Assembly: GCA_049642705.1 (NCBI GenBank)
Contig: JBARPB010000091.1
Location: 1-23,511 of the forward strand
From: CAZYPU01 sp049642705
GTDB taxonomy: Bacteria; Omnitrophota; Gorgyraeia; JABMRN01; RBG-13-46-9
Length of the DNA: 23,511 nt
Direction: 5' to 3'
Shown here: positions 1-12,200 of the stretch, piece after piece
Numbering within the stretch: the stretch's first letter is position 1
How the letters are laid out: each line of letters starts with the position of its first letter
Notes under the pieces: generated by a model
What the model saw: the letters and a program-made list of their open reading frames with translations, nothing else
What the model was told of the DNA's origin: nothing
The model's database searches: none
Made by a program: the position numbers and the translations under genes

Positions 1-38
1 CCCTAAGTATACCCTAAAAACAGGGTAAAATCAACGTA

Positions 39-96
39 TTTTCCGACGAAAAACTGGCTTTTTCCCGACGAGAAAAGGTTGTTACACTTTTTCGAC
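39..96. repeat. Repeated T-tract / cgacg units upstream of the giant gene
   Basis: Three related units lie in tandem: ttttccgacgaaaaa (39-53), tttttcccgacgagaaaa (59-76) and ctttttcgac (87-96). The first two are T-run, ccgacg, A-run, and the A-run of one and the T-run of the next (48-53 and 59-64) form a short inverted repeat around ctggc. Repeated short units ahead of a promoter may be a regulator binding cluster, but no known operator is recognised. A separate small inverted repeat, taccct/agggta at 10-27, lacks a U-run and is not called a terminator. Confidence 0.35.
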
Positions 97-136
97 AATT
101 AATTTACATTACTGTGACACATCAGTAGTTAAATTA

Positions 137-145
137 TGTTATATT
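137..145 (+). promoter_or_regulatory. Extended -10 promoter element for the giant gene
   Basis: The bases TGtTATATT form an extended -10 element (TG, one base, TATATT). No good -35 hexamer lies 16-18 bases upstream, which extended -10 promoters tolerate. Transcription starting about seven bases downstream would begin at about 152, only a few bases before the ATG at 156. No Shine-Dalgarno precedes that ATG (ttaagcccactt). The same geometry recurs before gpsA, which strengthens the call. Confidence 0.45.
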
Positions 146-155
146 AAGCCCACTT

Positions 156-239
156 ATGTTACAAAAGACAAATATAGTATTTAAATTAGTCGCTATAACT
201 TTAATAATAGCGTTTTCCTTTGAGAATATCCTCTGGGCG
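156..239 (+). other. Signal peptide of the giant protein
   Basis: Residues 1-28 begin with lysines at 4 and 10, continue with a hydrophobic stretch (VFKLVAITLIIAFSF) and end ILWA before NPE. Cleavage after A28 is plausible. There is no lipobox cysteine, so Sec/SPase I export or an uncleaved anchor are the options. Confidence 0.75.
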
Positions 240-3200
240 AACCCGGAGGTGTTGCAGGGAAAGCCTTCTTCGAATACACTTCAAGTCCCGAGTCCTTTCA
301 AGCCACTCGTAAACCCGCAATATGGCCACCAATTTCTTCTAACGGCTTTTATTAGAGGAGTTATGGAACATTTTGGTGGGGTTGAAAACATCAATCTTCG
401 CCTTACTCCAAGACCGCCAAGACCGTATGAAGGAATTCAACTTGTTTTAAACTTTAACGAAGAAGACGAACCCGGCAAGTATAAAGAAGGGGATAATTGG
501 ATTGTCCCTTGCTCTATCAGAGATACCAGAGAAAATTATCCCCCCTGGGAATACGAAGCAGTTATAAGTCCGGATAAATCTATTTCTTTAAGAAAACCGG
601 GTAAAAAAGAACCCTCCTCCGCTAAAGCTCCGGAGGGTAAGTCCCCCGCCGCAGACTTTCAGGACAAAGCCAGAGTGCTCGAAGATTTTATAGATGGATT
701 TTCTCTTTCTTCCCACCAGGTCCAGGACGGCACGATTTACATGGCGACGCCCTATACGGCAGTCATAGCCACTTTTGACGAGTTACAAAGGCATTTCGGC
801 GATTTAAGCGGCAAGCGCCTTTTGGATCTTGGAACAGGCGATCTAAGAGTATCGCTTGTTGCTTCGAATCTATACGGCATGAAAGCCACGGCTGTGGAGA
901 AAGATTCGTATATGTCCGATATAGCCAAAGAGAGATACGACGATGCGCTAAGGGAGGGCTTTGCGGATAAAGATGGCTTGCAGTTGTTAACCAATGAAGA
1001 CGCATTTGAACTTTCCTGGGACGATTTTGATATCGTATTCTTTTTCTATACACAACCAGCGGGAGAAAAAGGAGAAGAATTTCGTAAGAGGCTTCAAGAT
1101 AAAGCAAAAGAATTAAAACCGGGCAGTGTTTTAGCTATCTTGTTTACGGGAGGCCAATTAGCCGCTAAAGAAGATAGATTACCGGCCTTAAAACCGATTT
1201 TGTCATCTCCACAAGAAGTATATACCGGAAGGTCGGCCCTTTACACCCGGTTTTATGAACCGGGTATTCCGCCTGCCGAAAAAGCCGCTTCTGCCGAAGA
1301 GGCACGGAAAGGACCGTTCCCGAAAGCGCCCCCGGAATCTAAACCGGAGAAACCCTCGCAACCATTGAGATACGAGCCAATTATTCCTGATAAGGTTCCA
1401 AGCGGATTGATTTTTGTATTCGATATAGGCGGCGAAGCGGTGATAAAAAGCGCGTTTAGCTTTAACAGACGATTACTAGGCGAGGTAATTCAGTTAGCGC
1501 CGGATGACTCGGCCGCAAAATCGCTAAATGCCGAGGAATTTGATATGTCCAGCATTGACGACATCTTGGACCCGCGCCTACAGGCAGTGATCAAAAACTG
1601 CCCTTCAGAACGCATCGCATGCATAGACCATTCGGAAATCGGTCTCGGACGGAAAAAAATATATTATTTCCTGAAACCTGCCGAAGGCGAAAAAGGCAAA
1701 GAGCCTATCGCAGAATTAATGGCCTGTTGTGCGAAATTCCTGCAAGGCATAAGCGAGGAAGCTATAGAAATAGTGTCAGCGCATCTAATAGGGTCTTATG
1801 CGGGTGGGTTCTATTCGCCCATAGACGATTTCGATATATGCCTGGTTACAAAAGAAAGAATTGACATAGACAGGTTAAGGGAGCTCGAAGTGAAATACTG
1901 GCGCAGTTCAATACTGCTTGAGGTCCGTAATTATTCTGAAAATGAACTAGCGCAGGCCTTAAAATTGATAGAAAAGGAGAGGAATAAAAAGACCGGAGTT
2001 ATCGCGGATACGACATTTAACGACGAAATGCTCCGCGCGATAAGAGTGCCGCCCGAAACGAAATTTACGGTTAGGGAAATACAATTAGCCAGAGAAAAGG
2101 TAAAAGTACATCCGGAGTTAATCGGTTCCACGAGGGATATTTTAAATAGGGACGCACCCCATTTAGATGGTAAACTTAGTGACGGTGCCGCTTTACCGGA
2201 AACAAGCAGTAAACCCGACCCCCGCTCCCATAAGCCCGGCTTTGCCTTAACCCCCCTTATGCTTGCCGTGGCAGCCGCTGCGGCAGCGTTAGTAGCTGCA
2301 GCGATTCTTGCGCCGCACATTAGCGCGCATAGCGGGTGGTTACATACGTGGGGAGAACTTGGAATTGCCGCAATCCTTCCTTTCATCCTGCCTATGTTTG
2401 GGATGGTGGAATCCGGCAGGGATGGAGGAAAAATAGAACCGTCCCCATTATCACCTAATAGGATAGTAAAATTTGGACATGAAATGGATTTGTATTTGGC
2501 GTTGCATACCTTAGAAAAATCCCAACCCGCCAACGATGACCGCATTAAGCATTTTAGATACCGTTTGGAAGGCGGCTTTCAAAACGAAGAATCTGTAAAT
2601 GTTATTGAAACCGATAAAGAAGAAGGAGAGCTCTCCGTATACACGGATGGCGTGCATAGCGTGATATTGGTGGAAAATCTGCGGCCTAACGAGCGCATAG
2701 CCACCTCGGGAATAAAAACCTGTGTTGGATGCGCTCTTTACGCTACCACTCCCCGCGGCACGCTTCACGGAGTCGGGCACTTTTTCGCGGACGATAATAT
2801 AGGTTGCCTCGAGGAATTCAAAAAAGAAGCCGAAAGCTTTATCAAAATATTACCGGAAGACATGAAAGGGCTAAAGGTTGTATTTTACTACTATGACGGA
2901 AACAGCGACAAACATGGGGACTTGCGAAGAAAAGAAATCAAAAACCTGATAGAAGCGTTACAAAAGAAGTTTCCTTTCGCGAAAATAATCGAACATGTAA
3001 GAAGTAAGAAAAATAGAACCAGCATGGTTTTATCCCGCGATATGTGGGGAATTGACATTGGATATACCGAGGCCGATGTGCATGAAAAAATAGCGCAATT
3101 TTGGGAAAAAACCCCCGCCGCGGCGGAGGAAAGCAGAAAACAAGACAAAGAACCTGGCTCGCCGGCAAATATAACCAACAGAAAAGGTGGTACTATATTA

Positions 3201-6200
3201 AGTCTTGATTCTGCCAAGCTGATTGAAAAATTAGAAAAATGGCAAGGGCTTTTAAAGAAAGTATGCTCCTTAGTTAATGAAAGCGATGGCGTAACTATCT
3301 ATTTAGTTGGCGGTTTTGCAAGAGGCGAGATTACACAAAGTTCAGACCTTGATATAAATCTCGAACCTGGGACAAGGATAAAAAGTCCTAAGGAATATCC
3401 TCAAGAATTAAGAAAGAAATTGGAAGGGTTGAAAAAGAAAATCGAAGGCTTACACGAAGATTTGCAAGTGTTCTACGAGCCTGTTTATAGGCCACATGCG
3501 CGAATAGATAGGTCCCAGCTTGAGAAAGACGACAATTATTTATTAGGGCTTTATGTAATGATAAAAGGAGAGACTGTTCCATATAGCCCCACCCTCGCCG
3601 ACCCCCAACCCGCCGCGGCAGAGCGCGCTGAACCTGCCCACCCCTCGCCTATGGATTCGTTTAAAAAAGACGAAGAATCTATTGCAAGGGCAAGAAATGG
3701 CGTAATCGGATATCTTAATTCTATTCTGGAGAAAGAAACAAGCGATTCGCATTTATTTAAAGAGCTATCCGGATTAGGCCATATTGAACCCTGGGAGAGA
3801 TTTGAGCATTTGAAAGACATTGCGCCGCTCTGCGAGGTGATATACGGTAATGCGTATTTAGAAATTGTAAAACTTACCAGGAGTCGAGATCTCGTGGTTT
3901 CAGATGCCAGAATTTTTGTAAGGGCGATGATAGCTCGTCTCCGGAATCAGGACTGGCAGACAGTGTGTAATGAATTACCCGATGTAAAAGAAAAGTTGCT
4001 GGACTTTTTAAAAGCGACGCGCGAATTATTAAGAGAAGAAGCCGCCAATGGAAAGTGGGGCGGAGACGTACTCGTAGATTTAGAGTCTTTTAGACTTACA
4101 CCTGAACAGCAAAAAGAGGCAATCCAACTTTATGCGACAGCGAAAATGGAAGCCCAACAAGAATTTGAGACAGCAAGTGGATTTAGCTGGCAGCAGCTGT
4201 GGCCGCATCGCATGGTAGACTTAGCTATTTCAAAGCTTGAACGACCAGGTGATGGTCGAGAGATGATCAGTGGCGCTATTGCCGAAACAAGAAGTCACTT
4301 TGAAAATTTACGTAAAGAGTCCTATAGAGCAATTAATATTATAATACAGAATGTAAAAGATGGATATCTTAACATAAAGGGTATTTCAACTTTAGCCATG
4401 TTCCTTCCTTTCGAGGATGTCCTGACATTTTTGATTAAAGGAAAGAATTTAGTCATAACCTGGGATCAACGGGAAGGCCTTATTGATCATATTGAAATAA
4501 GAGATTTTGGAGATCTGGATTCCCACCATATCTATCTGGCAGAACAGAGTCTGGAGGCCTGGAAGAGAGCAATAAGAGAAGAAGTCGAGAAGGCTTCAAG
4601 AGGCGATTCCGAAGGCCGCTCCTCGCCTGGAACAGACAGCGGAAATCGCTCCCCCAGACCCGCTTTTACATTAACCCCGCTTATGCTTGTCGGGGTAGCC
4701 GCTGTGACAGGGTTGACGGGTTTGGTTATCGCGGCATCAGGGGAACTTCCGTGGGGAGCGCTGGGGATTTTCGCAGTGCTATCCAGTGCTTCTGCTATGT
4801 TTGGAATGGTAAAATCCGGCAGGCCTTTGGGTGGGGAAGAAATAGAACCGTCTTCATTAATTAAATTAACTACGGAGAGAAAAACTGGTTTTGAATTAAG
4901 AACAGAGGAAGAAAGACGAGAAATAAGGGCGAAAAATCAAGTGTATTTAAAAGAAAAAGGATGGTGGGATGAAATTAAATCGATTCGATATAGGCCGTTT
5001 TACATTTTGGAAGAGCCTGAACTTCCAAAAATAATGGATATAATAGCAGAAGAGGTAGAAAGATTTGAGATGTTCAGAAAACATATGGTAGTTCCAATGA
5101 TTGTTCATCCGGATGACATTCCTAAAGTAACAGATGATGAGGTTGTTCAAATTATCAGAGATCATATCAAATCTTTTGCATATTTTTTACAGAGCGTATT
5201 TTATTATGCCCAAGGAGACCGCAAAAAAGGTGCTCTAGCATATAAAAAAGCACTGAGACAAGCAGAAATTGAACATCCAAAAGAGATTCAACGTACAGAA
5301 AAAGCATTACAAAAGATGCTCAAGTCGATACAAGCCATAGAAGATAGAGAATTAAGCCAAATAGCAGAAGAAGCATTTCGTGATAGTATGTCATATATAA
5401 GAGGTATAGTGCAAGCTCCGAATATAAGAACTAGCTTACTCAGTCTTCTTGTCAGAGGCAATATTAGCGAAGATTTATATGCGCTTGCCAATGAAATTTA
5501 TATAAAAAGTTATGATTTTGAAAAAACACGCTTTTTGTTTGAACTCGGGTTATATTTTTACGATGACAAGATTGAACATCGTTATATTCCCAAAGATTTT
5601 GCTCTAAATTTAGCATTTATCGAACTGTATACCAATCCAGAAGCCAGAGGGGTAAGGCTAATTCAGTCTATCTTAGGTATTGTGCACGGTATGTTTACCC
5701 GGTGGGTGCAACTTCGGGTGTCAGAAGAGGATCAAATAGCGAAAGGCCTACAAACTCACTTCAAACGAATGAAAGATAGTACTATGGAGGCATCTAGCTA
5801 TGTCCAGGAGAGTGGCACAGCCGTTGTCTTAGGAGCCGGTTCATTTGTGGTATTACCGCTTGTAGAAATGTTAAGGGAAACACTTCCAGACGGAACCTTG
5901 AAATATAAAAAGATTATCTTAGTAGAATTAGGAGTAGGGCTCTCAGAAGAAGCGCTTGATGATTTAATTCGTAAAAACACAATTACTCAAGATGAAGCAA
6001 GTAGAATAGAGATTGTAAATACAGACGCGTCTCTCATACTTGATAGATTAACTGCTCGCATTGACAAAATAATGCTTAATGCTCTACGGGATAAATCTAG
6101 AAAGTTTCCACGGCAAGAAATAGAAAAACTTTTTAAAGAACTTGCTGATCCTGCTCAAGTAGTTCGGTTTGCTCTACCCGCTGACGAAAGGCCGTTTAGC

Positions 6201-9200
6201 GAAAAGGATGTTATATTCTTTGGAATTTTTGCTATGGCAATACAAGATTTTGTTTCATCTATTAAGGACTATATTGGTATATGGTCCAAATTTTTCTACA
6301 AAGATATGGAAGATTGGGAAGTATTACGTCAATGGGATGAGGAATATAGTCGTAAAGTTCAAAAAAATGTAGCAGGTCTAATTATTGAAGATTTGTCGAG
6401 AATGTTAAGGCCCCAAGGCATGATATTCTTAGCGGATGGTGTTGGATTACAATATGAGAAAGATGGCAAAAAAGAACATACATATTTTTATGGTCCTGAA
6501 GGATTAAAAGCATTAGTATCTGGAAACTTACCTTTGCAGATAATTAATCGTGATTCATGGTCACGGCCGCTTAATGTTACGGGGCAGGAGGTGGATAATA
6601 AACACTTTCTTATTGAGTCACTCGCACTTAGAAAAGAGGAGCAACCTCATACCTCCCACACCCGCACCCCCGTTGGGGAAACCCCCGCCATGGAGGAGGG
6701 TTGGTATGAAAAGATAAAAGAGGTTTTATTTAAGAGATTAAGAAAAAGATTTAGCGAAGCCGATCCCAAAACACTAAAAGCATTTGCCGGGCTGGAGATC
6801 TGGTACTTGATAATAAAATGTATCGCCTATCTTCCGCTCGCTTTAAGTGTGGTAGGCGCCGGCGCAATTATGGTTGCTTGGCCGGCATCTGTTTTAGGCT
6901 ATATCGCTGCCTCTATACTGTTTGTTTTCGGATACCTGATAGGAGGAGTCTTCAGGGGATTATTTACGAACTTATACTGGGCAAAGAAACACCCGGACGT
7001 TGATTCCGACGTAATCAGGAAGTTTACATGGTATCCGGTTTTTGGCGGACTTAGTTCAATATTTCTTCAATTGGGCGCGGGTAAATCAGAGATTCTTAAG
7101 AAGCACATTAAGCCCGTTATTGCACTTATTTCTGCAGTAGCGGTAGCATATCTCGGTTATTCACGCTGGCAGGCCATATCCGAATTTTTTATACGATTGT
7201 GGCACCTCCTCATGGGCAGTAAATATAGCGCTATCGGAATATTTTCAGCGATTGCCGGTGTTTTATTAATGGCTCCGCTTAATTTTGCAAAATCTGGCCC
7301 ACTTTCCGGCAAAGAATCCACCGCCGCGGCGAAGGATGGAAAGAAAAAACATGCTGACGCAACCCCTGGCTCTCCAGTAAGATCTGATAAAGGGAAACGT
7401 CACTCGCCCCGTAAAAGAAAACCGAGCTTTACTGACGGCAGATCGTATAAACGACCCGAGAGGCCGTTAGACGTAGATGAGATTCTCCTCGAATTTCTGG
7501 GAACAAGAGAAGGCGGTTTTGGGGCTCTCCGAACAGACGAACGTTTATACAAGGACCTCGAAAGTGTGGTCGGCCATGAAGAGCTGGGAAAGAAAGTCAA
7601 ATTCGCGCTACGAATCTTAAGGTCTAACCGCGCCAAACGCGGCGCCAGACGTGACGCCAAACCCGGCTTTATACTATCGTCTTTTATGCCCCTCCTCCAA
7701 AGTTGGCTTTGGATTACGGTGGCAGTTGGAGCTGTGATAGTTTTTATAGCCCGATTTTTGTATCGCAGATATCTAAAGATAGGCCGCAGTGGTTTCGTTC
7801 TTCCTATAAACGCAATAAAATATATAGGCATAATGGATTACTTAGAATTTCAAATTCTATATTTACGCGCCCTAATGATAATTGCGTGGACAAAGTGGAG
7901 CAAAGCCAGGATAATTAGGAAAAGATATGACTGGATTGATAGGCAAGCTGACCGCCAAGCGCTTCTTAAACTTCAACATAAATTAGAAGAGTTGGTTTCA
8001 ATTAGAGTATCCCAAGAAGATTTTTTTGGGATAACTGCAATAAGTACTTATTTCAAGTTAAGGCAAAGCCGTAAGGGTCAATTGAGTATGGAGAAATTTC
8101 TGAGAGATCAGCATAAATATAATAGGTCTTCTCTAACAATCTTTGAAATACATAATGAAATTCGCAAAAAATTGCAGAAAATAGGTCCGCGTATACCCGA
8201 TCATTGGTTTTCGCATAGGTTAGCAGATGCGTATGCAGCCTTTTCCAGTGAAAATTTGGAGAGACTAAAAGGCTATATGCAGGAATCGCAAACAGAAGAG
8301 TTCGCGCATAAGATTTTTGATTACTTGGCAGAACAAAAAGAAGACTTTCCCGGCGTGGAGATTGAAGGGGATGCCCGTAGCGGCATACGATTGGTGTATA
8401 AAGCAACCCCACCTCCTGCGCAAGTAGCGCAAAAGGGATTTGATCCCAACCAGGACGAGGACGGCGCTTTCAGGCCCGTGAAGCATGTTGAGGGGTTAGC
8501 GCGCCTCGCGCGTAACGTAGCCGCGAGGATTAAAGCTGCAATCGGAAGATTCGGACGGGCAGGCGCGAGCCGAGAACCACCTTCCACGCCGGGGGTGGCC
8601 ACGCCGGGGGCAGAAGAAACCCCCGCCGCGGAGAAGGATGAATCAAAAGATTCCGGCAAAGTGAAACGTCCCACCTTTACGGATGTTCAGGAAATGCTTG
8701 ACCGCTTTTCCGTACTATACGAGAGCGACTCTGATATTAAGAGATCTGTGGATGCTTTTAAAGAAAAAATTGGTAACCTTCAGACTGATGAGGCCGCTTT
8801 TCTCTTTACAACATGGCCTCCGGTTATTGGTCATATTAATATTTTGTGGGTTATGAGTGAGCTAGGCCCGTACTGGCAAGGAATGGTTAGCTGGAGACTA
8901 GGGTTACTTGGTCCGCAAATCGACAAAGGTTTAGGTGCATATAGAAATGCTCCACGTATTCCCGGAACAGAAATTCTTGTCGTAGCCGATGGTTTTAAAG
9001 ATAAAAAAGTCCGCAACGCTATTGAAGCAATAAGGAAAGCACTGGATTTTATAAGACAAGTTTCCCCGGATTATTACAATTCTGTATTGCAGAATACAAA
9101 AGTTTTTTCGCTGGTAAACAAAGACTATGTTAAAGCTCAAGTAGCAAGCGATGAACCTGGATTGACCCACCTCTTTTGGCCACGCAATAGAAGAATCGAA

Positions 9201-12200
9201 GCTCTTGCCCGTACAATTGTACACGAAAACAATCACAATAAGTTTTTGCTTGAAGATCTTTCACCTGCTAGGTTAGGCGATCGAAAAATTCGTATTATTG
9301 ATACAAAGGATGTACCTCCTGAGCTGGAATGGAAGTTACCTTTGATAATACCTACGTCAGACAGCTTTCTTTTGGAAATTCGCGCCTATTTAAAGGAGAT
9401 AGAGTTCTTGAGAAAACTGTATACCAATCCTAGTCTCGGTAGATTGAAACGTTATATTCTTAAAAAGAAGCTTCGTCGCGCGTCACGTTTTATAATACCT
9501 TTTGTAGGCTATATGCTTGAGAGTCTCGAATCATTAGAAAAAGGAACACTTGATAAGGGAGATGAAGAGTTGGTCCAAGCACTACGTAAAGATTTTTCTG
9601 AAGAGAAGGAAAGGTTACTAGCGCTCGGCTTATATAAACCAGATTCTTTGCTCCGCATCCAGACCGTTGCGCAAGAAGCAAGATGCCTCAGGCGCTTTTT
9701 CAAAAAAGTATTTGAAGCTTTAGTTAAACACTTACATATAGACGAAGTAGAGGAGATGGGGATACCGCTAGTTATTAGACCTTTCTTTTGGTTAGCTGCA
9801 CTTATAGATAAAACTTTCTTAAGGTATTGTTCCGCAGGTTACTGGGCTGAAGTATATGCGCACAGAGGACTTGAGTTAATCAAGCGTTTTCGTGGAGAAG
9901 CAGAAGATAAAGATATAGATGAACTTGAATCCTTGGTTGAGAAATATGACAAACTAATTCGCAATAATGACAGAAGATTTTGGTTGAGCTGGATGTTACG
10001 TTTTAGTCCTGTGATATTTTTAGTGGGTTTTGGATGGGACCTCACAGAAGCCGTTATTGCGAATCTCTCTTTAGGGATGACACTTACGGTATTTCTAAAA
10101 ATAGCCTATTGGGTATTTCCGCTTTTCGCTATAGAGACTTTTGCCTGTTCCAGTTCTCACTATAGGTATTATCGGTTAATAGCTGAAGGCAAAACTGAAC
10201 TGGCTGACATTATAGGAAGGAAAGCATCTGGACCGCATACATACAAGTTGTTTAAAGAAATTGCCTCAGAGGTAAAAAGGGAAAAGCAAAAACAAGCCGC
10301 AACTCCAGGTACTGCAAAAGATTCTGACAAGAGGAAACGTCCCCAGGACGAAATCAGCCGGGCGGTTGCGCAGATTAAAGTAGATAGTTATATCAAAGGC
10401 CACGAAAAAATCAAGCCCCACATAGAGAAATTTTTAAGAAGATTTATTGTTCCAGAGTCGGAGAATGAAGAGAGAATTCTTGTCGAAATCGAAAGGTTAA
10501 AAATATATTCAAAGGCGCGATTTGCACAATTCTACAAATACCTTTTTTTTGTAGCAGCAATATGTCCACTAACCTTCGCTGGCTTTATTATATCACTTTT
10601 ATTTATATATCCTTTCCCAGCAGAAACATTTGGGGAAATGATTGCAGGAATCTTTTTATTTTCTTCTATTATAGGGGGCAGCATTATAGCAGGTATGGGG
10701 TTGATTCTTGAAGCTATTCGCTATCATGGTTGGCAAAAACAAAGTCTCCGTTCATACCATAGCAAGCATCCTTTGACTGGGCGGCCGATAATTTTGTTAC
10801 GTGAAACCTGGACAGAACGTACAGTAATCCATGAGTTTGGTCATTTCATAGCAAATGCGTTAGTTCTAGAAGATAAACCAGGTTGTTTTGGAGAAGTACT
10901 TTCTCAGTTAACCTACGGAAGAGGGAAATATGATGGTCAAGCTCTTCAAAGGCAACGTAAAGAAGATATCGCAAAATATAAAGCTCTTCCTATCGATGAA
11001 GTTAGAAAGAGGTTAATGCAATTTCTTAACGAGCAGACCAGGGAAAAGCTAAGCTTTTCCGAAAGGCTTTTAGGCAAATCACCAAAAGACAATAGCTACG
11101 CCGGAGCCTACATAACAGTAATAGCGAAAGCTTTATTCCCCAACGATGACAAAAAAGCATTTGAATTTTTAGTTTCGTTGTTCAGGGAAGAAAAACCCGC
11201 CGCGGCAGAGCGCGCTGAACCCGCCCCGCCCACCGCCGGAGGCCCGGCATGCGAGCCGAACTCGACGACCGGAAAGTCGGAGTTAGATATTGCAACGCGT
11301 GTGCTTAATCAACAACAAGAAATTCTTTCTGGTATACCTCTTGTGCGGGAATTTCAGCGTGAACTACCCGGCGCTGTGCTCAGAGACGACGTAGCATATA
11401 TACCACCCTATTCGCAAGAAGGACGTGAGCAATTTCCAGAAATCGATAATATAAAAAGAATCGCAGATGAGCCGTGGGGACAAAAATTATCATTAGACGA
11501 TCCTAACCTACCGAAGCTTTTACAGTGTTACATCGAACGCCCCGCGCAGTCTCTTGTAATGCGGATTTTAAAACTGGGCGGCGAATCTATGTTAGCGAAT
11601 GCCTATGGCCCAGGACTTAAGGGCGTTTTCTGGATAAAGGATAAGATTGTTTATTTTACACCCCTGCAAAAAGAGGATTTTATCATCGCCCCGCCCGCAG
11701 CTGAAGGCTCGATACGAGGTGAGAGGGAACCGAAAGCCGGAGAAGACCGTTTAGAGGCCGAGCTGGAAAAAATTCCTCCGGCTGCGGAATCCGCGGTTAA
11801 ATGCGTAATTTTCGATTGGGGCAATGTAATCATGAGGTATGATTATGCGCTGGTTGCGAAATGGCTTCAAGATAAATTCGGAATTGACCAGGCCGCGGCG
11901 CTTAGGTTTTTTGAAGACCGTAACGCTAATCCGGAAAACCTCATATACCAGTATGAACACGGAGAGATTACAGGCGAAAGACTAATGCTTGAACTGAACA
12001 AATGGGCGAAGGAAGAACTGGGTAAGCAAGGTAAATTCTTTCCGGAAGAATTTACCTTGCAGGACGTAGAACATATACTCAGGAGTAACTACATCGGTGA
12101 TATAGAAGAAACCATCCGCCTTATGCGCGTATTAAAGGATAAAGGCTACAAACTCCGCATACTATCCACTATAAGCCGCGAGTGTTATAAGAACTTCATT

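Noticed and set aside
10..27. taccct/agggta inverted repeat as a terminator of an upstream gene
   Set aside because: The stem is only six base pairs and is not followed by a T-run on either strand.
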